Part shown: positions 54,248-61,651 of the stretch, one piece after another
Position numbering within the stretch: the stretch's first letter is position 1
Layout of the letters: each line of letters begins with the position of its first letter
NCBI RefSeq assembly: GCF_014697025.1
Contig: NZ_JACJRC010000018.1
Location: forward strand, 50,529-114,528
Source of the DNA: Alkalinema sp. FACHB-956
GTDB taxonomy: Bacteria; Cyanobacteriota; Cyanobacteriia; Leptolyngbyales; Leptolyngbyaceae
Reading direction: 5' to 3'
Length of the DNA: 64,000 bases
Translations under genes and position numbers: made by a program
The notes under the pieces: model-generated
What the model saw: only the letters and a program-made list of their open reading frames with translations
The model's database searches: none
What the model was told of the DNA's origin: nothing

Positions 54248-55545
54248 TTGAGTTTGCCGATCCCAAGGAATGGTGGCTGGAACTTTCACCCAGTTTGCGG
54301 GCGGAGGCCGATCGCCAAAGTCAGCAAATCCCTGCCAGTGATAGGCTGCTGGGCCAGCAGCGTGCCTATGTAAACCGCCTTTGTTTACAGCGATCCTTGA
54401 CTTGGTTGCGGGAGGATCAGCCGGAGGTAACTCCTTGGTTACCGGATACGGAGTGGCCTGCGCTCTGGGAATTTGTCAATGGATCTGCGGTCACGATCGG
54501 GGCGACCCGGTTGATTTTGTTGCCGAGTCAGGCGATCGATGATGGCGAGTTAGAAGTACCCCAGGAATGGGTGGATATTCCCAGTTGGGTGGGGGATTAT
54601 TATCTAGCAGTACAGGTGCGCCCAGACCAGGGTTGGTTACGGGTTTGGGGCTATGCAACCCATGAAGACTTAAAGTCGATCGCCACCTATGATTCCCGCG
54701 ATCGGACTTACTCCCTAGCAGCGGAACAGTTAACCCAGGACTTAAATGTGCTGTGGCTCACGGTGCAGCTTTGTCCCAGGGCGCAGACCCGTACCCTGGT
54801 TGCACCTTTACCCGAACTCTCTCCAACGCAGCTAGAAGCCCTGATTTTAAATTTAAGCAATCCGGAAATCGCCTTTCCTCGACTAGCAGTTCCCTTTGCC
54901 AGTTGGGGAGCGTTATTGCAATCGCCAACAGCACGACAGCAATTATTACAACAGCGGTTACAACAACATGCACAAAGTAATCTACAAAATCATTTGCAAG
55001 AACAATTACGGACGCAAATAATACAAGAATCAATCCAAGAGCCACCGCAAAAATCACGGCAAGAATCGCCAACATCTTTACAACAAAACCACCCAGTCAC
55101 CCACTTGCGAGATTGGTGGCAAGGTCAATTTTCGGATCTGTGGCAGGCGATCGATGCGGTTTTGTTGCCTCATTTGTTGCCTCAACAGTGGGCTACGGCC
55201 TGGAGGAGCGATCCAGCACAATCCTCTGGGACAATCAGTCGCATGAAAGTCCTAGAATTCGGCAGTTATCCCGGTGAAGAATCGATCGCGCTGATTTTGA
55301 GCCTGACGCCTGTGGATGCCTCGCTGACGGAAATTCGGCTTCAGATCTGCCCCACGGGAGATGATCCGTGTCTACCGCAGGCCGTTCAGGTTAGATTACT
55401 AGATGGGGCTGGTCAGGAAATTGGACAGGCTCGGGCAACGGTGACGGAAACGATTCATCTGCAATTTACAGCAGAGGTGGGCGAAGGCTTTCAAGTGGAG
55501 GTGATTTCCGGTGACCAGCGACTCGTTGAGGGGTTTGAAGTGTAG
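54244..55545 (+). CDS. DUF1822 family protein (module B)
   Basis: 433 residues; GAAG-type start avoided, the ATG at 54244 lies behind AAGGAGAG and overlaps the sigma stop. DUF1822 layout: helical start (about 10-60) with AYVNRLCLQRSLTWL, beta-rich middle with VGDYYLAVQVRPDQGWLRVW, YSLAAEQLTQDLNVLWLTV, a Gln-rich disordered linker (about 235-285), and a C-terminal beta domain with LILSLTPVDASLTEIRLQI and a final VEVISGDQRLVEGFEV. Cytoplasmic. Function unknown in the literature I know; the fixed position between a sigma gene and a CHAT-CHASE2 gene in both modules makes it the best candidate for a sigma partner and possible protease substrate (inference). Confidence 0.9.
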   Translation: MIEFADPKEWWLELSPSLRAEADRQSQQIPASDRLLGQQRAYVNRLCLQRSLTWLREDQPEVTPWLPDTEWPALWEFVNGSAVTIGATRLILLPSQAIDDGELEVPQEWVDIPSWVGDYYLAVQVRPDQGWLRVWGYATHEDLKSIATYDSRDRTYSLAAEQLTQDLNVLWLTVQLCPRAQTRTLVAPLPELSPTQLEALILNLSNPEIAFPRLAVPFASWGALLQSPTARQQLLQQRLQQHAQSNLQNHLQEQLRTQIIQESIQEPPQKSRQESPTSLQQNHPVTHLRDWWQGQFSDLWQAIDAVLLPHLLPQQWATAWRSDPAQSSGTISRMKVLEFGSYPGEESIALILSLTPVDASLTEIRLQICPTGDDPCLPQAVQVRLLDGAGQEIGQARATVTETIHLQFTAEVGEGFQVEVISGDQRLVEGFEV

Positions 55546-55570
55546 CAAAGATTGAGGCTAAGAGGCGGAC

Positions 55571-57976
55571 ATGGTCAAACGAGTTGTCCTACGGTTAGAG
55601 GGAACGCTGGAACAAGGCTTCCAAGCCACCCTTGAGGTTGGAGAACTCGGTCGGCTCCCGGAAATGGAAGCAACGGGTTCTCTCCCGGCAGCAGTAGCTT
55701 TGCTGGACAGTTTGGAGCGCTGGCGATCGCTCTATCGACAGGGGGCGTATCCAACGCGGATTACGTTGCAGCAAATTACCGTGCGCATGGGGCGTCTGAA
55801 CCATCTGGAAGACTGTCGCCGCGCGGCTAAGCTGCTGCAAACCCAACTACAACAATGGTTAGCTGCTCCTGAATTCCATGGCATCGATCGGCAATTGCGC
55901 GAGTCCTTAAACCTTCAAGATCCGGTGCAATTATTATTGCGATCGTCCGATCGACGGTTACATTGGTTGCCCTGGCATTTATGGGATTTTTTTGAGCGGT
56001 ATGCCCAGGCGGAACTGGCCATTAGTGCAATGCCGGGACGCCTGGAATCCCCACAACTCACGCCGCAATCATTGGATTCCGATGCGATCAAACTCCTGAT
56101 GATCCTCGGCGATCGGCAGGGGCTGGACACCAGCGCAGAACAGCAATTTCTGCACGATTTGCCCGATACAGAAGTGACGTGTTTGGTCGAACCATCGCGC
56201 CAACAGATCACCGATTCTCTGTGGAACCAGTGCTGGGATATTTTATTTTTTGCGGGCCATAGCCAAACGGAGGACCACCAAGGACGCATTCATCTAAATC
56301 CCCAGGAAAGCCTGACGATCGAAGAACTCAAATACGGTTTACGCAGCGCGATCGCCCATGGCCTGCAATTGGCAATTTTTAATTCCTGTGATGGCTTGGG
56401 GTTGGCCTATGAGTTGGATGGGTTGCATCTACCGCAACTCATTCTGCTACGGGAACCTGTGCCCGATGCCGTAGCCCAGGACTTTGTGAAACATTTTCTG
56501 ACAGCCTTTTCCCAGGGTAAATCGTTATATCTGGCGGTGCGGGAAGCACGGGAACGGCTCCAGGGGCTGGAAGGGCAATATCCCTGTGCCAGTTGGCTCC
56601 CGATGATTTATCAAAATCCAACGGTGATACCGCTGACCTGGCAGACATTACTACAGCAATATCAGTCACATTCCCCAGATTTAGCTCCAGCAATTCAATC
56701 AGTAACAATTAATACTCCTAGAACTCAGTCTCGATTTTTAGCTGGACTGCGTTTTTTTCTAATTCATTTAGCCATTGCTGCGGGAATAATAGCACTGCGT
56801 CACTGGGGATTTCTGCAATCGTTGGAAATCGCGGCCTTCGATCGCTTGATTCAGCTCCATGCCAACGAAGCGCCCGATCCGCGCTTACTCGTCATTCTCG
56901 TGACCGATGACGACGTTCAAGCCCAATCACCCAGCGATCGGCGCGGTTCCCTGTCCGATGCAACCCTGGCGCAACTGTTCCAACGCTTGGCAACCTATCA
57001 ACCTCGGGTAATTGGCTTAGACATCTACCGAGATTTTGCCGTCAATCCCCAGTATCCTGCGTTGGTGAAGCAACTACGGCGGACCGATCGCTGGGTGGGG
57101 GTGTGCAAAGTGGGAGAAATCGAACGCCAGGAAAGCGGAGTGGCCCCACCACCGGAACTTCCCGCTGCCCAAATTGGCTTTAGTGATTTGGTGTTAGATG
57201 CCGATCAGGTGGTGCGTCGCCATTTGTTGAGTATGACGCCTGCGCCGTCGTCCCGCTGTGTGGCTCCCTATGCGTTGAGTGTTCAACTAGCCTTGCGATA
57301 TTTGGATGCCCAAGGCATTGCGTTAAGCTTTCCAAATCCTGAGACTTGGCAGTTAGGCTCCCTGAAGTTCCATCCCTTGAAAGCGCCGATCGGGGGCTAC
57401 CAAACGCTGGACGATCGGGGTTATCAGATTCTGTTGAACTATCGAGCAGCCCGATCGCCCCAGGGCGGCATTCGTCAGGTCACGCTGGGGCAAGTGTTGC
57501 GGGGGGAAGTCAATCCAGCGGCAATTCGCGATCGCATTGTCCTGATTGGGACGATCGCGGAAGGCACCCATGATTATTGGTTAACGCCCTACCGCAACCT
57601 ACGAGGCGAGCAACAAGCCCTGCCGGGGGTGGTGTTGCAGGCGCAAATGACGAGCCAACTGGTGAGTGCAGTCTTGGATGGGCGACCGTTAATTTGGGCT
57701 TGGCCGCTGTGGGTAGAATGCCTGTGGATTGCGACTTGGGTGCTGTGGGGCGGAACTTTGGCGAGGGTGATTCGTCAGCCGACCTATCTGGGTTTGGCGA
57801 TGGTGGGGACGATCGCGCTGATGATGAGCCTTTGCTGGGGGCTGTTTATTCAACTGGGTGCATGGGTTCCCCTGGTACCGGAGGTATTGGGAGTGATATT
57901 AAGCGGAACAGTGGTGCGATCGATGGAAAGAAGACATGATACAAGCAGTCATGAATCTCCATCAATCCTGCCATGA
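55571..57976 (+). CDS. CHAT-CHASE2 membrane protein (module B)
   Basis: 801 residues. N-terminal CHAT domain (about 110-350) with His230 in FFAGHSQTED and Cys273 in FNSCDGLG; first membrane helix (about 391-412, FFLIHLAIAAGIIAL); CHASE2 sensor (about 415-690) with LLVILVTDDDVQAQ and LLNYRAARSPQGGIRQV; three C-terminal membrane helices (about 705-785) and a short tail. Predicted topology: protease domain in the cytoplasm, sensor in the periplasm. Same layout as the protein at 414. It follows DUF1822 by 25 nt and precedes DUF928 by 21 nt, so a single operon is likely. A protein of this architecture without a kinase or cyclase suggests signalling by proteolysis. Confidence 0.92.
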   Translation: MVKRVVLRLEGTLEQGFQATLEVGELGRLPEMEATGSLPAAVALLDSLERWRSLYRQGAYPTRITLQQITVRMGRLNHLEDCRRAAKLLQTQLQQWLAAPEFHGIDRQLRESLNLQDPVQLLLRSSDRRLHWLPWHLWDFFERYAQAELAISAMPGRLESPQLTPQSLDSDAIKLLMILGDRQGLDTSAEQQFLHDLPDTEVTCLVEPSRQQITDSLWNQCWDILFFAGHSQTEDHQGRIHLNPQESLTIEELKYGLRSAIAHGLQLAIFNSCDGLGLAYELDGLHLPQLILLREPVPDAVAQDFVKHFLTAFSQGKSLYLAVREARERLQGLEGQYPCASWLPMIYQNPTVIPLTWQTLLQQYQSHSPDLAPAIQSVTINTPRTQSRFLAGLRFFLIHLAIAAGIIALRHWGFLQSLEIAAFDRLIQLHANEAPDPRLLVILVTDDDVQAQSPSDRRGSLSDATLAQLFQRLATYQPRVIGLDIYRDFAVNPQYPALVKQLRRTDRWVGVCKVGEIERQESGVAPPPELPAAQIGFSDLVLDADQVVRRHLLSMTPAPSSRCVAPYALSVQLALRYLDAQGIALSFPNPETWQLGSLKFHPLKAPIGGYQTLDDRGYQILLNYRAARSPQGGIRQVTLGQVLRGEVNPAAIRDRIVLIGTIAEGTHDYWLTPYRNLRGEQQALPGVVLQAQMTSQLVSAVLDGRPLIWAWPLWVECLWIATWVLWGGTLARVIRQPTYLGLAMVGTIALMMSLCWGLFIQLGAWVPLVPEVLGVILSGTVVRSMERRHDTSSHESPSILP

Positions 57977-57997
57977 ATTAAGCATGAGGGTATCAGA

Positions 57998-58999
57998 ATG
58001 ACCAGACAGCCCCCGGAAACGCCTCCCCAACGCAGCCCACAGCACGCGATCATCCCCTGCACGATCGGTCTGATGGTGCTGCCGCTGTGTTCTTTACTCT
58101 GGTCTGTATCGTGGGCTGGGGCAGTGCAGGCGCAATCCCTGGGGGGGACGCTCCAGTCTACTCCCCAAGCTGGGCCGCTGGGTCAAACGAGCACCTTTAC
58201 GCCGCCGCCCCCGCCACCCGATCGGGATTCTCCTGGGCGTCGGGGGGGTGGCGCGGGCCGCCGGGAACATCCTCCCGACAGTCCTGGGCCGAGCCCCTTC
58301 GATCTGTTTACACCGCCACCGCCACCCCCCGATCGGGATGCGCCGGGAAATCGAGGTGGAGGTGCAGGCCGAGGCTGTGGCGTGGGGAGTCAGACGTTGA
58401 TGGCGTTGGTCCCGGAATATCATCAAACGTTGTCCTCTGGGGGAGAAATTACGAAGGTCTGGGGCACGACGATCGCAGAACGGCCTACGTTGTGGTTTTA
58501 TGTGCCCTATGCCGCTGCGGATGGGGTGTCGCTGGAGTTTGTGTTGCAGGATCAGGCCAATCCTGCCAATGATATCTATCGCACTCGGGTGGTTGCGCCT
58601 GCAACTCCGGGGATTGTCAGGGTTGCTTTACCGGATCAGGTGCCCAGTTTGCTCCCTGGCAAGTTGTACCAGTGGTATTTGAAAGCGCGGTTGCAATGTC
58701 AGGCGAGTCAGCCTGGAAGCCCTGCCCAAGTGGTGAAGGAGCAAATTAATGGATGGGTTCAACGAGTTGATCCTAACCCGTCCTTGGCGACGCAATTACA
58801 ACAGGGCACCCCCCCACAACGCGCTACGCTTTACCGGCAAAATGGCATCTGGTTTGATGCACTCAATGCATTAGCTGAACTCCGTCTGGCTGATCCTAAC
58901 AATCCACAGTTAACGGAAGATTGGAAACGTTTGTTGCGATCGATCGGGCTAGAAGCGTTAGCTGAGAAGCCCATTGAGAAGAAACCTAGCAATGATTGA
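57998..58999 (+). CDS. DUF928 family secreted protein
   Basis: 333 residues. Signal peptide ending VQAQ (about 1-48). Then two copies of a Pro/Gly-rich unit (FTPPPPPPDRDSPGRRGGG and FTPPPPPPDRDAPGNRGGG), the second leading into AGRGC, the known start of DUF928. The domain (about 125-330) has LWFYVPYAAADGVSLEFVLQ, IVRVALPDQVPSL, KLYQWYLKARLQC, VEQ-type INGWVQRV and a helical end with YRQNGIWFDALNALAELR. Exported, cyanobacteria-specific, function unknown. It sits in the same operon as CHAT-CHASE2 and its stop overlaps the TPR-CHAT start, so it may be a periplasmic partner of either. Probable ribosome site GAGGG. Confidence 0.92.
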   Translation: MTRQPPETPPQRSPQHAIIPCTIGLMVLPLCSLLWSVSWAGAVQAQSLGGTLQSTPQAGPLGQTSTFTPPPPPPDRDSPGRRGGGAGRREHPPDSPGPSPFDLFTPPPPPPDRDAPGNRGGGAGRGCGVGSQTLMALVPEYHQTLSSGGEITKVWGTTIAERPTLWFYVPYAAADGVSLEFVLQDQANPANDIYRTRVVAPATPGIVRVALPDQVPSLLPGKLYQWYLKARLQCQASQPGSPAQVVKEQINGWVQRVDPNPSLATQLQQGTPPQRATLYRQNGIWFDALNALAELRLADPNNPQLTEDWKRLLRSIGLEALAEKPIEKKPSND

Positions 59000-61626
59000 T
59001 GGTTGAGGGGAAATTACGGATGGTTGGAAAGCGGATCAAGGCTCCAGGGCTGGTCTTAGGGGTGCTGTTAATGACGATCGGGCCTAGTGTTGCGATCGGG
59101 CCTGTACCTGTCGCGATCGCTCAAACGAATCCTGCTACCCCAAAAGCAGAAGCTCAACAACTTCTCCAGCAAGGCATTCAGCAGTTTCAAACCGGCCAAT
59201 TTGAAGCGGCACTACAATCTTGGCAAAAGGCATTAACAATTTACCGAGCAATTAAAGACCAACAAGGCGAAGGGGATGCTTTGGGGAATTTGGGAGCCGC
59301 TTACAATGTTATGGGTAATTACCCAAAAGCCATCGAATATCATCAACAAAGTTTAGCGATTGCACAACAAAACCAAAGTAGACGCAGTGAAGGCAACATT
59401 CTAGGGAATCTGGGAAATGCTTACCTTTCACTAGGCGACTATCCCGAAGCAATCGAATATTATGAAAAAAGTTTAGCGATTGCACGAGAAATTAAAGACA
59501 AACGGGGAGAAGGTAATTTTCTCGGCAATCTGGGAATTGCGTATAATGCGCTGGGTAACTATCCTAAAGCGATCGCATATCAGGAGCAAAGTCTAGCCAT
59601 TACACGACAACTTAAAGACCGACGGGGGGAAGGTGCTGCACTGGGTAATCTGAGTAATGCTTATGATGCGCTAGGTAACTATCCCAAAGCGATCGCATAT
59701 CAGGAGCAAAGTCTAGCCATTGCACGACAACTCAAAGACCCACTAGGAGAAGGTGCTGCACTGGGCAGCCTGGGAAATGCGTATAATGCGCTGGGTAACT
59801 ATCCCAAAGCGATCGCATATCAGGAGCAAAGTCTAGCCATTGCACAGCAACTCAAAGACCCACTAGGGGCAAGCCAAGCTCTGGGCAGTTTAGGCAATGC
59901 TTATAATGCGTTGGGCAACTATCCCAAGGCAATCGAATATCATGAAAAAAGTTTAGCCATCAAGCGAGCACTCAAAGACCGACGGGGGGAAGGAATTTCT
60001 CTGGGAAATCTGGGCAATACTTATTATTTACTAGGCAACTATTCCAAAGCAATTGAGTATCAGGAGCAAAGTCTAGCCATTGCACAGCAACTCAAAGACC
60101 GACGGGGGGAAGGTGTCTCTCTGGGAAGTCTGGGCAATGCTTACTTGACACAGGGCAACTATTCCAAAGCGATTGCATATTACGAACAGAGTTTAACAAT
60201 CAATCGAGAAATCAAAGACAGAAAAGGGGAAAGCATTTCTCGCAGTAATTTAGGTCTTACCTTACTCAAGCTAAATCGATTACCCGAAGCAGAATCCAAT
60301 TTACGGTCTGCCATTGCCATTCAGGAGTCTCTACGCACAGGACTCACTGATCGTAATAAAATCTCGATTGCCGATACCCAGAAAGATGCCTACATCAATC
60401 TCCAGAAAGTCTTAATTACCCAGAAAAAGTCGGAAGCAGCTCTGGAAATTGCGGAGAGAGGTCGGGCACGAGCATTAGTCGAGTTACTCGCCTCTCGGTT
60501 TAATTATGAATCTCAGGTAGATCTGCAAAAAACAATTCAGGCTCCCAATATTAATGCCATTCGCCAAATTGCTAAAACACAAAATGCAACGCTGGTACAA
60601 TATTCGATCGTTTCTAGTGAGCAACTCTACATTTGGGTCATTAAGCCAACCGGTGAAATTACATTCCGATCAACCCAGCTGGATTCCTCGCAACCGCTGG
60701 CGCAACTAGTCAGCAGTAGTCGCAGTGAGATGGGTGTGCGCGGACGGGCAGGCATTCAAATCGCCCGACAACCAACGCCATCTGACCAACCCAATCCCTT
60801 AGCAAAACTCTATCAGTCCCTAATTGCTCCGATCGCCCAAGACTTACCCACCGACCCCAAACAACGCGTCATTTTCCTGCCCCAGGGTGAACTGTTCCTG
60901 GTTCCCTTTGCCGCCTTACCCGATGCCCAAAATCGCCCCTTAATCGAACGTCATACAATCTCTACTGCGCCTTCTATCCAAACCCTCGCCCTAACACAAA
61001 CCCTCGCCCAACGGCCTAAAAACAAGGGAGGCGCAGTCATCGTCGGTGACCCCACCATGCCGATCTACAAAGATGAACCCCTGCAACCCTTACCTGCGGC
61101 CCGTCAAGAAGCGATCGCCATTAGCCAACAACTCAACACTCCACCACTCATCGGTGCCCAAGCCACCAAAGCTACGGTCTTGCAACAAATGCCCAATGCC
61201 CGTTTACTCCACTTTGCCACCCATGGCTTACTCGATCCGGTGCAAGGCGATATTCCTGGCGCGATCGCCCTAACGCCCAGTGGGCAGGATAATGGCTTCT
61301 TAAGTGCAGCTGAAATTTTTAACTTAAAACTCAATGCGGATTTAGTTGTTCTGAGTGCCTGCGATACGGGACGAGGTGAAATTACTGGTGATGGCGTGGT
61401 GGGATTATCGCGATCGTTCATTGCGGCAGGGGCACCCAGCGTGATCGTTTCTTTATGGGCCGTGAATGACCAATCCACCAGCGAGTTAATGCAAGAGTTT
61501 TATCGACAACTCAAGCAGCAACCTGATAAAGCCCAAGCCCTCAGACAAGCTATGCTCATCACCAAACAGCGTTATCCCGATCCCAGTCATTGGGCCGCCT
61601 TTACGCTGGTGGGTGAAGCGCAGTAG
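58999..61626 (+). CDS. Secreted TPR-CHAT protein (module B)
   Basis: 875 residues from the ATG at 58999, which overlaps the DUF928 stop (TGATG); an ATG at 59020 follows GAGGGG and is a strong alternative. Signal peptide ending VAIAQ. Eight 40-residue TPR repeats (coded by 59275-60234; typical LGNAYNALGNYPKAIAYQEQ), an irregular repeat with LTLLKLNRLPEAESNLRSA, then CHAT (about 530-875) with His742 in HFATHGLLDP and Cys788 in LSACDTGRGE; ends DPSHWAAFTLVGEAQ. Coupled to the sigma/DUF1822/CHAT-CHASE2/DUF928 operon, so probably part of the same pathway. Predicted periplasmic. Confidence 0.93.
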   Translation: MVEGKLRMVGKRIKAPGLVLGVLLMTIGPSVAIGPVPVAIAQTNPATPKAEAQQLLQQGIQQFQTGQFEAALQSWQKALTIYRAIKDQQGEGDALGNLGAAYNVMGNYPKAIEYHQQSLAIAQQNQSRRSEGNILGNLGNAYLSLGDYPEAIEYYEKSLAIAREIKDKRGEGNFLGNLGIAYNALGNYPKAIAYQEQSLAITRQLKDRRGEGAALGNLSNAYDALGNYPKAIAYQEQSLAIARQLKDPLGEGAALGSLGNAYNALGNYPKAIAYQEQSLAIAQQLKDPLGASQALGSLGNAYNALGNYPKAIEYHEKSLAIKRALKDRRGEGISLGNLGNTYYLLGNYSKAIEYQEQSLAIAQQLKDRRGEGVSLGSLGNAYLTQGNYSKAIAYYEQSLTINREIKDRKGESISRSNLGLTLLKLNRLPEAESNLRSAIAIQESLRTGLTDRNKISIADTQKDAYINLQKVLITQKKSEAALEIAERGRARALVELLASRFNYESQVDLQKTIQAPNINAIRQIAKTQNATLVQYSIVSSEQLYIWVIKPTGEITFRSTQLDSSQPLAQLVSSSRSEMGVRGRAGIQIARQPTPSDQPNPLAKLYQSLIAPIAQDLPTDPKQRVIFLPQGELFLVPFAALPDAQNRPLIERHTISTAPSIQTLALTQTLAQRPKNKGGAVIVGDPTMPIYKDEPLQPLPAARQEAIAISQQLNTPPLIGAQATKATVLQQMPNARLLHFATHGLLDPVQGDIPGAIALTPSGQDNGFLSAAEIFNLKLNADLVVLSACDTGRGEITGDGVVGLSRSFIAAGAPSVIVSLWAVNDQSTSELMQEFYRQLKQQPDKAQALRQAMLITKQRYPDPSHWAAFTLVGEAQ
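59275..60234. repeat. 120-bp coding repeat array, 8 units
   Basis: Eight contiguous 120-bp TPR units of the gene at 58999. Units 3-5 share long identical runs (e.g. the stretch coding AIAYQEQSLAI), pointing to recent duplication. Confidence 0.93.
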
Positions 61627-61651
61627 GTGTTTAATATAATTTCCAAGGTTA

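Noticed and set aside
57346..57939. 75- and 120-codon plus-strand frames
   Set aside because: Out-of-frame shadows inside the CHAT-CHASE2 gene.
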